A stretch of 64,000 nucleotides of DNA from Acanthosoma haemorrhoidale (GCA_930367205.1 OV884011.1:142039937-142103936); one strand, 5' to 3'; counted from the first letter of the stretch, positions 12,553 to 25,484 are shown. Numbers and translations: made by a program. Notes: a model not told the origin generated them from the sequence alone.

Positions 12553-12625
12553 CTTGAGAATGGTGGTATAGCCACCGAAAACACTGGTGTCATTCTAAAA
12601 CAAATTTCGGGTAGACTAGACAGAG
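12553..12625 (+). repeat. Hairpin repeat (family D), copy 1
   Basis: TTGAGAATGGTGGTATAGCC followed by ACCGAAAACACTGG. The GGTGG arm pairs with CCACC around TATAG. Downstream AACAAATTTCGGGTAGAC is shared, with changes, by the copies at 15.1 and 56.0 kb. Confidence 0.6.
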
Positions 12626-13175
12626 TGTATTTTTATTATTATCGTATTATTATCCCCATGTTAATTTATTTAATGCTTAAAAGTTTTATTGTTCGGCATG
12701 TGGGTAAAACATTTTAGTTTTTTTTTTATAACCACATCAGAACAATAAAAAACATTTTACCTTTTTGATGTTTATTTATTGTGATTTTAAATATGCATAG
12801 GTACTATTTTTATGAAGTATTTTTAATCAAAAATACTAAATAATTAGTTCACAATCATTCAACAAGGAGTTATGAAAATTATACGCACAGGCTTATATAC
12901 CCCTCTATATTTTAGTAATTTTGGTTAAGATAAAACGGTGAAACAGCCGAAATTACTATTTTTTTCTCTATTTTAAATAATAATTATTAAAATGTACCCC
13001 ACTTGGATCACATACTGAAGCTAGTAAACAGTACCGCTCTATAATGTTTCTACAGTGGCTGCCATTTTTCTTTGTTATTTATTTACTTTTATACTACAAG
13101 GGTGCTCGCTCACCAAGCCAAGTCACCTTTTTTATGAATAAGAGAAGAGATGGAGATATACGATATATATATATC

Positions 13176-13217
<42 letters not shown>

Positions 13218-15105
13218 AGAAATACGACTACCAGCTCGCTAGATAGACTGACGAATCAGGTCCCCACTCTTATCTCGAAACCTCAGCTACTTTGTTTTAT
13301 TCACTAGTGAGCCTAACAGAAGGAAACCTGCACTGGGAAATATAAACATTTGTTGAGAAACTTTTTTGATCAACCGTAATTACTATACTACTACGGCCCA
13401 AACTCTAATATTCTCATATCAAATTAAACCGTGAGCTTCACAGCGAACATGACTACTGGAAAAATTATTTGAAAATGGATTCGTATAGTTCATTAATAAA
13501 ACTGGTGGTACCACACATTGAGGAAATAGTCACTTGTATTAGAGAGGCAATTTCTCCAAACGTACGACTTACAGCAACTGCCTCAAACAGCAACCTCCTT
13601 AAATTTTCGAATCAGCTCTCCGTAGGCCATTTTCTTCTTTTTCCTATTGGAATAATCCTTTTTTTTTTTAATTACCAATACACAGGTGAAACTCTTGTAT
13701 AATTCTATCAATTCTGATGAAATGATCTGATTATGAGAGCTTTGGAGCAGGTTAAACGATCAATTTAATTCATTTAATCAATTTAAAGAAGAATAATGAA
13801 GAATAAAAGAAATAATCAAATAATGGAAAAAGAAATTAAAGTAAATGAGGGATCTTGTGTTGCAAAAATGGATGGAGGATTTAAGTTGGAGGAGTTGGTT
13901 TAAATTTTAATTGGGTTAAAAGCGACAAAATGTCAGATTTATTTATAATAAGACTGTAAGAACTTTTGAGGCATGATTGAAAGACTCAACGATATGTCGC
14001 AGCGTGTAAACCGCACTTAATAGAGGCATACTATAAACTACTCGTTACTCATAACGACAAGCATGGGCAGGTGACATTTTTTTCTAATGCTGCTCTTTGG
14101 TACCTTAACAACTTATATGTAATATTTATTTTTATCATTCCTTCACAGGTTGTTGGCTGTCCACGAACTGTGTGACGGTGTGTTATTAGATTTGTTATAA
14201 CCTAGTTGAATTTACGAGAAATTTTATTGACATTGTATTTCCTATGTATATGATTTTAACTTCAACTATTTATAATATTCTAACAGGTATTTATTTATAT
14301 CGTAGTATTTAAAATTTCAACAGCATTAAATTTTTGACGGGTTAAATGTTTGTTTTATTGAAAATTATCACAGTCTGAGGATTACACTAATGCTAGCAGG
14401 AAATAAAGAAAAGCATAGAGAAGAATTGAACAATTTACATCTTTACAGTCAAATCCTTACCATACCATTCAATCTAATATCACAACTAAAAATAATTTAT
14501 TTCAATCGAGTCGACATTCCACATTATAAAAAAACATTATAATATCGCATTATAACAAAAATAAAACATGAAAGACACCTTAAACAGATGAAATTACGAT
14601 GTTTGTTTATAGATACTCTAGGATGAGTAAATGCAAAAGAATAAAAACCAAGAGCCTATGAGGTGAATGGGTATACTTGCTCCTGGGGAAAAAAAAAGTC
14701 AAGCCGGGTCTGATAAAGTCCAGGGATTTAGGTCTGGTAACCTTAGTAAACCGGCAACAAAAACTAGGTCGTTTCTCTGCGTAGCAAAACCCCTTATCTA
14801 AACGGAGTCACTAATTTTGTTTATCCATCAGATAATTATCTTATATGTATAAACATTTACGAGATCGTTTTCTGATTGCTGGACTAAAAGGTGAGACTTT
14901 ACTTTCAAACACGTTGGAAAGAATCGTATTTGGTTTTGTCTTAAAGAAAAATATATAGTATTGGAAATGTCGTTCCCAATCTTAAAAACCCATAAAACAT
15001 TTTAACTTTCAGCTCGGATCTTCATGGTAACATTATTTAAAGTTTCCCCTTTCATTTTAATTTTCAAATCTATTATGTCATATACTATAATTTTAATTAT
15101 AAGAT
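12626..15105. other. AT-rich intronic sequence, no gene recognised
   Basis: Apart from the microsatellite at 13.2 kb it holds only short open stretches (13044-13307, 13469-13702) without recognisable domains. The block at 14640-14820 is slightly GC-richer and unassigned. Confidence 0.4.
13156..13214. repeat. 26-bp palindrome fused to a (TA)n microsatellite
   Basis: ATATACG, an AT core, and CGTATAT form a perfect palindrome at 13156-13181. The alternating TA tract continues to 13214. Prone to slippage or extrusion. Confidence 0.75.
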
Positions 15106-15175
15106 ACTTGAGAATGGCGGTATTGCCAACGACAGCGCAACAGTACCAGTACAAAATAAATTGTGGGTAGAAAAG
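15106..15175 (+). repeat. Hairpin repeat (family D), copy 2
   Basis: CTTGAGAATGGCGGTATTGC followed by CAACGACAGCG. Same layout as copy 1 but with a mutated right arm. The downstream AAATAAATTGTGGGTAGA agrees with the 56.0-kb copy. Confidence 0.55.
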
Positions 15176-18100
15176 CCTGAGAGGAGTACGTACTTTCTTT
15201 TTTTTTTTTCAAAACTCTTGTGTTTTCAGCCCCATGTCTGTATGTCTACTCTGATATTTATTTGAGCACCCGAGCTAAATATAATTTTATATGAAGGTCC
15301 TATTCCAATCTAAAGATAAAACATTTAGCCATAAAATGTAATTATGCCAACAATTAATTATAATTAACCAAATAAATTTAATGTCATGATGATCTTGACA
15401 GCTTGATAAATAATATTTATCAAGTTATTGATTGGGTCGTTTCAGATCAGATCATTGAAATCGTTTTCTTACCAGTAATACAACCCTCAATAGTGTGATG
15501 CATTACAATTGACTTGAATCTGTTTCCCTAGGCTTTAGAAAAATTTAAATAAGGTAAACTCTATTCCAAAACATTTTGGGAAATTATAATGGTTTTGAGT
15601 TTTCCAGTGCAAGTACCGGCCTGTTAGTTAGAAAATGGTTCTTTTTGAACCATTACCACTATTTCTACGAATATTTAGGTACAAGCACGCATGTAAACTG
15701 ATTGGATGTGAATAATGGCAAAAGGGGTAGGGTAAGCATTAATACTTAATAATTACTGTCTCCAGGGCTGCGGACAGAGGGACTGGGGCTGCATACAGAA
15801 TCCACGAGAGAGACATTCTGGCAAAGTGAACAGCAAGTAAACTGGCCTTAGTAAAGTATGCATGCTGACTCTTGGGTCAGGCTGAGGTAGCGATCGAAGT
15901 TCTTCAGCGCTAGTGTGTGAATGAGATGATCGAGTCTATATATTCAATACGCCTGACAAATATCGGACCTTCCATTTACAATATGGACTACACTGTCTCT
16001 ATACTACATTTACTTTTATCACTAACATACTAAGGCAAGAAAAAATGTGATATTTTCTAACAATTACATTAACCAACAAGATTTTAGCAACTGAAAGTAA
16101 GAATGTTATTAACTTTTACTTCAGATCCGAAACCTGTTTTTTTCTTTCACCCCACTGATTTTTGATATGAGATTGAGTATTTTTTTACCATTCTAGCAGA
16201 TTAGCCACATATTTGTGCTGCGAGAAAATAAAATTTTTTGAAAAAGCTTTAAGTTATAAATATCATATTACATCACCAAGCAAGGTTTCATCTATTCAGG
16301 TGTAAACCCCTGTCTTTCCCTCTCTCTTCTCCGCCTAAATGTTTACGGGAATTTGGGAAAATATTAATGACAGGAGATGGCATTACCTAAGGAAAGGGGA
16401 ACCTGAAATATTACATGGAATGGACATAACTAGGGGAAGACAAATAAATTAATTCGGATTAAATAAATACTTTAAAAGATAATTAAAATTTATTCGACAT
16501 ATTTCGTCGTAACCACTATTATCAAATCATAAACCCCGGAAAAAGGGCTAACTTAAAAGTAAGTTAACTAAGTGTTTTTTAACTAAACCCGATGCTAAAA
16601 ACTTAAAGATTAATTACAAAATTAGCAAGACTGTCTGTCCCCTTTTCCCCAGAATCATCATGCTCTAATTTTTCTCCCATTCGATATGAGTATGATTAAT
16701 CTAAAATTAGTTCCACCAACCTGGGTACCACATCTCGTCTCTCTCTTTTCCAGTCCAAAATTCACTTCAGTCACTGTACTCGTCGCCACAATCGACTCAA
16801 CTGCACTGCCGTTTGTGGGAACCCAAGCCTTCCCCCTTAAGGCGACAGCCAGTCTTGCCTCGTTAGCACATTCCTTTTACTATCGTTGCCTTAATTAATA
16901 CTTATCAACTAACTATTTGAATAACTTATTTCTACAACTTAATTTATATTATCGCTAATTTCACATTGGTTATAACTAATTAAATGTAAAATTCTCTTGG
17001 TCACACAGGCATCTTCAGGACTAAGATTCATATAAAATAATAAATGATAATAGTTGCACTAATTCAAATAGTGATGGTGGAAGAATGTGATAATTGAATT
17101 TAAAGATAATTACTGTCTGTAAAGTAATATTTAGTCCAATTCTTTGGATTGTTAACCATTTCATTATTTTATATACATATATATATATATTTTTTTTTTC
17201 TTCTTCATATCGTCTTGCTGTTAAAAATTATGGAATTCAATATACACTGTGATTTGTGATGGTTACAAAATTATAATGTAAATTATATATTTATTGTTTG
17301 TACATGTTTAAAAAGTGATGGGGTTCACCTTATGAATCACCAAACCTAACACTAACTTACATCTAACAAACAAAACCTAATTCCCCCTGACAGGCTGTTG
17401 CCACCGGCTCGAGAAGGATGGTAGGGTCATAGATAAATAAATATTTTAGATGTTGTTTTATTTATAATTTGTTTGATCTTCGATCTGAGGGTGTGAGTGA
17501 GCATGCCTGTGATGTAATTTTCACACAGTATATATTTTGAAGTATAGGTGTCGATTTCAGGAGTATATTCTCTTTAGAATATTATCATATTCTACTACGC
17601 AAGAAAACGAAGAAAATAATTATAACGTGGCAAGATACTGATATATGGATGTACACGTATGTTGAATATGTTTTGTATATAGCTTGGAATAGAATATACG
17701 AAACGTTTTTCTACTGGTGAACACAGAGTTCCCTTTTTAATCCGTTACTTGTAGGATCAACTTACTTACTTGGGCGTAAGAATATCACTAATAAAAAAAT
17801 TGGGATTTATGAAAAACTAGTGAAAAAAAAATGATTCATACTTCAATTTAGAGTTTAAATACTACAAGTACACCTAAGACACTTTTCCCATTATTATTGT
17901 TCCCTCTATTGCGCAGTGAAATTAATTGAAATTATTGTGAAATCGCTAAAATATCAATTAATTTTCATAATACAGAAAATAAAACGGGTTTCAGAACTGA
18001 ATTAAGCGTGAATAGTTTTGGGAGATCCAGCCTAGTTGGCTAGTGTTGTTTAGTAATTATAGCAATTCACTATTTTCGAAGTTGCTATTTTCAAAATTGA

Positions 18101-19604
18101 TAGTTCAAAGATCGTCAAAAATATGAGATCTATCTTAATATTTAATGTAAATAATCGCGTCAAAATGTTTAGAGTTCTGAGAGTCAGTATTGATCGGCAG
18201 ACTATTAGAAAATATTGCTCTGCTGTTGGTTTGTTCCGGTTGTTTTCATCAAGTATGTATTTGTTTCGTAAAGAGATGTGTTTGTGTCAGCCTTGTACAA
18301 ATACGAATATGTGTCAAACAAAATGTCAGCCTTGTCACGCCTGTTATTCCTTAACGACGAAGTTTAAGTCATTACGTTCTTCTAGGCCGGTCCCTTTCGT
18401 CAGGAGTACCAGTCATCTTGTCAACTTGACTTCATAGCTTTTTTTTTTAGATTATTTACTGTGTTTTTGCCTCTCTCGTGTAAAATTTGACGGGATTATT
18501 TGAAGACTCTTCTACAGACTGGCTTACGTTTTAATTTCTGTTGATCAAATCAATTCTAAATGAAAACAAACAATGCGAGAGACAGCTAAAATTAGTTGCA
18601 ATGATTTGATGAGAACATTTCGAGGAAATAACATGTCCATCAAATATACTTGCTTACACCTCTTGAACGAGTCATCCAAACCAACCTACATTTCTAATTT
18701 GCTGTCATTACATTAAACTAATTCTTTCTAGTACCATCAATGCTTACGATGTATCCAATAAAACCCCACATCATATATCATATTCATTGCCTTAAAGATA
18801 TCACACACAAATGTACAAAACATATATTGTTACAATAAATAAACTAATAACATTTATATCAATCTATCTAATTTTGATTACTTATACCTTTGTTATTTTA
18901 ATTAGTATTTTATTATGTTTTTACAGTTGTTAAATCCATCACTTATCACTTTACATTTAAAAAAAAAGAATGTTATGCATACGGTCTCAATGACCCACGC
19001 ATATAATACCTTACATGTGCTTCTGAGAAAAGTTGTAAATTATTTAAATAATAAAAGAAAAAAAATCTAACCCCATCTTTCCTGACCGGATATATTAATT
19101 TTGACGATTAAGTTCCATTCATTCAGATCGCTTTATTTGACTTATTACTTGGAATTTATTAACCTTAAACAGGTAAATTATTCGTAAAATGAAGGAGTTT
19201 GTAAATTACCTATTAACAATTCCTATGTTCGTTTTGTATATGTATTAAGATGGCTTGGATTTTTGATTTTCCAAAATTTACCACCTGTAATTAAATTTAT
19301 TTAAAATTCCAAACACGTACCTCTCTTTTGGCCAACGAAAGTGAACCAGGTGGCGTTGAAGAGAGAAAGGTTAGTTCATACCTATCCTTGAATATATTTT
19401 GTATCGGCGTTCATGGTGATCGGTAATTATAAATTATTGTAGAAAAATTATACTACGAAATAAAGAAAATTTCCACATATTTTCACTGTTAACATAGCGG
19501 TGAGGGCAGCTTCAAGAAATACCTCAGTAGCTGAAGAATCATTAGACACGCCGACGACAAGAAGAAAACGAGGTATTTATATATTTTTAACAATAATTTA
19601 TTCA
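15176..19604. other. AT-rich intronic sequence, no gene recognised
   Basis: Contains an (AT)n/T-run at about 17172-17200 and open stretches at 16686-16898 and 18123-18437 (plus). The second has a cysteine-bearing repeat-like run (LCQPCTNTN...CQTKCQPCHAC) that looks accidental. Nothing is supported as a gene. Confidence 0.4.
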
Positions 19605-19977
19605 AACTTCTTTATTGTGCTAAAATTACAATCTGCCTTATTAGGCAATAAGTAATTGTGATAAATGTTCTTATTCATACCATGTTTAAAATTTTCATTC
19701 ACTCGCTCATTCATACAGTATTTGCAAATAGCCCAGAGACATCCCAAATCCACATAATTCTCACCTCCCTCACATGCGAAATAGGAAGGGGAGTCTTGGG
19801 AAGTTCCCCACGCTCCTCTGTCAGCCACGTAGCCGGATATGAGTCAGTGGAGGCCGATGACAAGCGCGAGAGCCACATACGCTCAGGATATGATTGGAGA
19901 AACTGGGCATTGCCAGGACTCCCACTGTTATGCATATATAGCAGGTCACTAGGCCACTGCCGTTTCAGTCTTAGTCA
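19605..19977 (-). mobile_element. LINE family B (Jockey-like), 3' end copy 1
   Basis: On the minus strand it opens with the end of ORF2 (LKRQWPSDLL). About 330 nt of 3'UTR follows, ending GGCAGATTGTAATTTTAGCA before CAATAAAG. It aligns along its length with copies at 27.5-28.1, 30.1-30.5 and 59.3-59.65 kb. The several overlapping open stretches here on both strands are not genes. Confidence 0.75.
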
Positions 19978-21525
19978 GGTTTATTAATACAATAAGTTTA
20001 TTATTATTTCCAAGTTTTAACTGCCAATCGGTAGAATACATTCATTCTTACTATATGCCTTCATTATTTCCTGTGTGATTCTATCCGCGTAGTCAAACGC
20101 TATTGGCTATGAGATCTACTATCAGCTTCTAATTAACCACCAGCCTTCATCAAGCCTTCTCACTATTACACATTGTCTTCTCCCTCACTCTCTCTGTAAT
20201 TTATAATCACCATTCATTTTTTTTTCATACGCTTCATTCAGTATATTCAGGTGTCTACCAGCGTCTAGTGAAACTGCCTTTTCTAAATACAAATTTCTTT
20301 TGCCCTCAACCAAAACAAAGAAATAAATATAAAAGTTATTAGTTAGATAGTTAGAATGATCGAAAATAAAAGAAAATTAGTATACAAAAAATATTGGTTG
20401 GTCAGGACATATTTCTAGTGGAAACTGTAGCTTTTCTAGCTCTATATTTTTTTCGAGGTTGTATAAAACACAAAAAAAATATTCAATGATTATAAGTAGA
20501 TATATATATATATATATATATATATGTTAGTGAATTAAATGATTATTTTTTTTTTTTTGTGATTTATCCTCCTCAGTCTGAACTATGTCTTTCAATGATC
20601 GCTTGAAGATTTTAAGTTCTAAATAATCCCATTCCTGGTATTCAATCAGCAATACTAAAGAATTTAACAATGATCTTTAACAAAAACAAGGATTAAAATT
20701 TTGGTTATTGCTTTTTAAGGTGATTTTTTGTTTTTAATAATAATAAACGTGTTTGGAGTACATTTTAATTTTTTCTAACTTTTTCCTGTATTATTACAAG
20801 AGATACAAATGTTTTGCAGCGTAAAAAATTTTCGTAGAAATCTGCATTTATCTCTCCAAATATATTGAAATGCATCCACTCGCCTCATTAGTATGGGGTT
20901 AACCCGTTCCATAACGTTCCATATCAATTTTATTTTTATTATCGACAAACATTCCTTAATAAATATTCAACGTCTCGAAATTCAAAGACAAACGCTATAG
21001 AAATTATTCATTGGAACGATTGCAATATATTGCAGTAGCCACACTAAATAATGCAGATTACTACGACATTAATATAATGGGGTGATTTTCCAACGGTTTA
21101 TCAATAGCCGATGATGAAAGTATCGAACTTACGCACTGCCTTATATTCCCTTTCATGACATCTCACGCGAAACGGGACTAAAAGCAGTAAATTTTTCCCT
21201 CTGAATGCGAGGTTTCAGATTTTTTTTTGTTTTAATAGCGAGGCTGAAATAACATGACGTGTCAAAGGCGGATCACGCCAACTCGACTCATCGATACGAA
21301 TTCAGCAACAGGTTCGAAAAAATAATTACTTTTTATCAGTTTGAGGAATTCTAGATTTTAATTTTGAAGCCTTCACCAAGCTTAATGAATCAATAAATAA
21401 ATCCATATGGACGATTTTATTATATCCATGCTTCATTACGCAATATTGGTTATTCGTAGCCCTGACCAGAATTTTCTGTAATTTTACTATTATGGAAAAC
21501 AGATTATAATAAGTGAAGTGTTCGA
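19978..21525. other. AT-rich intronic sequence with a (TA)n tract
   Basis: A TA run lies at 20500-20525 and a T-run at about 20546-20559. Nothing else was recognised until the LINE-A copy begins near 21.5 kb. Confidence 0.45.
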
Positions 21526-22095
21526 CGTAAATGTGGTCTTTGCACTCGCTAACTTCACCCAACTTGTCACTTCGTCTCAAACTCATGATATATAAATATG
21601 TCCTTCGATTAGCTCTGCTGTACAATGCCCCACTGTACACACTTGACTGACAATACAGCTAAAAGTGTCCAGCAATTTCAGAATGGGATCAGGAGAAAAT
21701 AAGTCCCTTGCTAGGTATGCCGTCCGTTTGTGAGTTCATCTCGTTACAGCACCTTACAAACCCAGTGTTTACACCATGACCCAACCACCCTTCCCGCATC
21801 GATGACGACAGTCTGTCGGGGAAAATCAGGTTAAGATTCTGTTGTTAGATGTAAGTTAGTTTTAAGTCTATGATATATAAAGGTGAGCATCATCATTTTT
21901 AAACAGGTTTAGACAATGAATGTATAATGTGCATTATACTTTAGTAACAATCGCAAATCGCAATGTAAAATTATTAGAAATTGTATAAAATGTAGCCAAG
22001 CTACAGGACATATGATGATCTACTGTAAATAGATTTATTGATGTAGTCTATACTGATTTCTATAATTTATAATAACAAGGGGATATGAAGATTAA
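21526..22095 (+). mobile_element. LINE family A, 3' copy 2
   Basis: Carries the end of the RT-bearing ORF (LKLMIYKYVLRLALLY, with stops further on), then the untranslated tail with GTAGCCAAGCTAC, ACTGTAAATAGATTT and GGGGATATGAAG. It aligns with 44130-44720. The minus-strand open stretch at 21326-21640 is its shadow. Confidence 0.7.
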
Positions 22096-22189
22096 ACAAT
22101 AAAGTGTTTTAAGTACACTGTAACCACACCATCAATGTATGAATTTCGTCTTTCAAAGTTATTTTAACTAAATGTAACATTTCAGTGAT

Positions 22190-22460
22190 CGTTGAGTGTT
22201 GACAGGTAGCTGAGGCGTGGACAGTCCTATTATTACAAGGTCTGGTGCCGGTAAAGTTTGCCATGAAAGCTTTTGTTTAATCTAATACAATCGTGGATGC
22301 AAGGGATTTCTAGTTCAGTGTGAAGATTTTGGTTTTACTCATAATAAGCCTAGGAGCTTTCAATTGAAACATCTGCATAGTATCGTTGTTAGACTGCTTA
22401 GAGCTTTCGTAAATTTGGACTCCATGCGTCCAAGTTGGTTTCAGCAGAGCAGATACAAAC
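22190..22460 (-). mobile_element. Jockey-like LINE remnant, ORF2 C-terminal region
   Basis: The minus strand reads KPTWTHGVQIYESSK, matching the LKPI-x-TYGIE-x-WG-x-AK motif of family B at 29.9 kb. After a frameshift it reads IHDCIRLNKSFHGKLYRHQT. It directly follows LINE-A copy 2 but in the opposite orientation, so the two insertions are independent. Confidence 0.6.
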
Positions 22461-22718
22461 ATACATGTTCACATAGTTTCTTGAATAAGGGAAGTTGTCG
22501 CATTATTTGAGTTTTAGCCGTTTGGTATTTTATTTATTATTATTGCGGAAGAAGTTACTCATAAAAATAAAATTATGTCTGTTTATCTAAAATAATGGAA
22601 CGAGTTAGCAGAGAAGGTGTTATATTGTAACGTTTACCGGATCCTACTTTCTAAGTTGATACGGACAGGAAAAAGTTGGACGTAGGCTTTATGGTTGAAA
22701 AGCTATCCTCCCACTTAC

Positions 22719-22893
22719 CTGATAGTTCCATATACTTCTTAGACTTTCCCAAAGAGTTTTCCGCAACGCAGGAGTAGTTGCCGAAGTCAGAAGCTTGGAC
22801 GTGCTTCAAAGTTAGGGTGTGTTTGTTCCCTCTGTTCTCCATGGTTCGCCGTTCGGTGGGATCCAGCATGAAGCTGTCTTGGTACCACATTAT
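22719..22893 (-). CDS. Internal exon: second half of Ig domain 3, lachesin/klingon-like adhesion protein
   Basis: The exon is 175 nt: 58 codons plus one base. It opens IMWYQDSF, supplying the core Trp of the Ig fold, continues with DPTERRTM and HTLTLKHVQ, then DFGNYSCVAEN, which carries the D-x-G-x-Y-x-C motif and the second disulfide cysteine, and ends KKYMELSG. The minus-strand acceptor is CTTTCAG|ATAATG and the donor is TCAG|GTAAGT. Phase 0 entry matches the exon at 56190 and phase 1 exit matches the exon at 7340. The paired cysteine therefore lies 33 kb upstream in genomic DNA. The ATG inside IMW is an internal Met, not a start. Homology to the Ig3 domain of insect lachesin-like proteins is clear from the pattern DFGNYSC..N.LG..KKY.E.SG. 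Confidence 0.92.
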
Positions 22894-23975
22894 CTGAAAG
22901 GAGTATACTCTATTAATATTTACATAAATATCATATTTATTTGTTTAATGTTTATGCAAATGTGTCAGTACTATTATTATCAAGCATCTTAATGGTTTTA
23001 AGTTCAACATTTATTTATTATGTTGTGTTAATTTTAAATTTTGCTATTAAATAGCATATCATATATATATTATAATATTATAAATAAAGTATTTTCTGAG
23101 ATTTATCTTTAATTTGGCGTGATATATATTACTATCATAATGTGGAATATCATCCCTAAAAATAACACAGTTTGAGTTAAAATAATGAAAAAGATGTTTC
23201 AATGATTTTATATAATATCTGTTTTAAAAACAAAGATATTTTTAATCACGAAGTCAAGATCTTTAATTTATTACCCTACTCATAGTTGAATATTGTTCTT
23301 ATTACCAAGAAAATTATTTATTAACGCTACTTAACACTACTTGATGAAAATGGCGTTATTTGTCATTCAGTTGCAATGGGATTTAGACCATGTCTTTCAT
23401 TTCTTTAGACCAAACGGGGGAAATACCAAAAACCGCACAGATACAGGAGATTAGGGCTTTTGGTTTTGAAAACAAAAAAAAAATTTTTCTTTTAATGTTG
23501 AAAATAAATCAAAACTTTTCTTTGACAAATTATTTTTGTATTAAGTGTTAGGAAACTTTGTCACTTAAAAACTGAAGAAATGAGTTTGTCTTGTTTCAAT
23601 TGCAAAGGTTCTCTTGTCCTATTGTGAGGTGATTGATCTATTGCCAGGCTGCCAATCATGACGTCTGGGAACGTATAGTGGCAAGAGACAACACCCAACT
23701 GTTTAATCTGTGCCAATTTCATAGAATCATCAAAATGCATTTCAGATGTGGCGTTTATTCATGATTTACGAGCAGACCGAAATGTTTTGGACTGAATCAA
23801 TGACGATCATCTGACCACGTTCAAAGCAAACTGACCTAAATATATGTTCAGGCATTGTGATAATCCCATTATGCAAGTTACTATTTAAAATGTATGAGAA
23901 TAATTTATCGGTGATGCAGTTTCTATTAATTTATAAGCAGTTTATTGGTACTGTTTACCAAGTATAAAATAAAAA

Positions 23976-24050
23976 AGAGTTCTAGTACATTGGTCAGTCA
24001 TATTACTTCATGATATGAAGGTACTAGGTTCAAATCCCGGGATGGCTCCT
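23976..24050 (+). repeat. tRNA-like sequence, probable SINE head remnant
   Basis: TTGGTCAGTCATA resembles an RNA polymerase III A box and GGTTCAAATCC a B box, spaced about as in tRNA. The T arm pairs with one mismatch (CTAGG/CCCGG) but the acceptor arms do not pair. It is therefore not a tRNA gene and more likely a tRNA-derived SINE relic. Confidence 0.4.
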
Positions 24051-25400
24051 TTTAAATTTACATAAATGTAAGTAGGCAGCATAGCCCAAAACGGGTGTTT
24101 ATAAGAGCACAAAACAATTAACTATTGGCCAATTTTCATCATTATTAATACAGAGTTATTTGTTTTGATTATCACTTAATATTTACAAAAAATAGTTATT
24201 TTTTTAAAACGCATTTTTTGTTTAAATAGCGAATTTCTTAATCATAATTCAAAAGCGACCAAGTTATCATCATGGGTTGTTAGGTGTGGACTGATGTCTC
24301 TGATCCTCACATAAAAATAAAATAATGATGAAGAAGAGAAAATAGCTAGACAAGCTAGAAGGCAATGGAGAAAAAATATATGCCTTTCCAAGAAATCAAA
24401 AAAATTGGATGAAACGTCGGACAGACACCGCGCACCTAATATACCGTAAAATATATATCAACATATCCAACCCATTTGTCCACAGGAACAAAAACAATAC
24501 ATTGAAACTAGCACAACTCACTCCTAAAACTGGAAACATCTCTGATACAGAAAAAGAATTTATTTTTCTGGCGGCAAACGTTCGTACTTTTGGTACAAGG
24601 AGGTTTTCAATGGCATTGGAAAAAAAACCCAAAACTGCAATAAAAATATTGCTGCATATAATTCACCATCAAAGCTTGTCAATAAACCTCAAAAAAAATA
24701 AATACTTGGAGGAGGGTAAATTTCATGGCTATTTCCTCCGGGTAACGATCCGGATTCCACGAAGGGGGACGGGGATTCCTTGAAGACTGAAGAATGCAAA
24801 TTGATAGAAGATAGAGTGGAGCCTTCACTCAGTCACTCACTTCATTCTCTTTTTAAATAGACGCAATTTCCTTCTATCTGCTTTCAGGGATCGCAGCAGC
24901 TTAATTTATAGCGTTTAAAAAAGTCCGTGATGCATGTACCGTGTACAGTGGGTATGGTACCCAAACAAAGGGGCTTATACTTAATCATCATGAAAGTGGA
25001 ATTGGTAACACCGATTTCAAAATATTTCCTCCAGTGCAAGTTCTTTCCAATATGCCTGTGGTTTGAAGCAGCAGTTTATATTTTATCAGGCTATTTCTGT
25101 TACGTGTATGCAATTATTTCAAGTCCAATATTGAATATTTGGTTTCATAATGGTGTCTGTATCTGTACTCATTAAATTATAGCGAAAAAAATATTTGGTG
25201 TTTTCTATAATAATAAACAAACAAACATCAACTTCATGTTATTCTGTCAACCAGCCGGTCACTGAAATTAAGGAAAATAGCTAAAAAAACTATATAAATA
25301 GTAAACAAAAATTAAAGAAGTGATATGGATTGTTACCCTTCAAGTTTTTAAAAAATAAAAACGAATTATTAGGTATAATTTCATAAAACTAGAAAACAAT
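24051..25400. other. AT-rich intronic sequence, no gene recognised
   Basis: Contains a 124-codon plus-strand open stretch at 24409-24783, the longest of its kind in this part of the intron, and another at 24927-25175. Neither has motifs I recognise, and the first is rich in Lys, Asn and Ile as expected from AT-rich DNA. Confidence 0.35.
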
Positions 25401-25484
25401 GAAGAGGCTGATTGCTATAAAACTGATTCCGGTATCATGAAGAGGCTGATTGCTATAAAACTGATTCCGGTATCATGAAGAGGC
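25401..25484. repeat. 38-bp tandem duplication
   Basis: The unit starting GAAGAGGCTGATTGCTATAA occupies 25401-25438 and repeats without a mismatch at 25439-25476. GAAGAGGC at 25477-25484 begins a third unit. The identity shows a recent duplication. Confidence 0.9.

Larger units (their letters stand above)
7341..22718 (-). other. Intron of the adhesion gene (15,378 nt)
   Basis: Bounded by the GTAAGT donor after 22719 and the TTACAG acceptor before 7340, on the minus strand. It holds remnants of LINEs (10.8, 11.2, 19.6-20.0, 21.5-22.5 kb), hairpin repeats (12.6 and 15.1 kb), microsatellites and a protein-like block at 8.0-8.3 kb, all listed separately. Confidence 0.8.

Noticed and set aside
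13044..13307. 87-codon frame with a Tyr-Ile run
   Set aside because: Crosses the TA microsatellite at 13.2 kb; no conserved sequence either side.
19598..19987. Three overlapping open stretches on both strands
   Set aside because: All lie in the LINE-B 3'UTR and recur as nucleotide repeats at 27.6 and 30.3 kb; none has coding conservation.
23976..24050. Functional tRNA gene
   Set aside because: The acceptor stem does not pair and the T stem has a mismatch; only the Pol III box-like strings fit.
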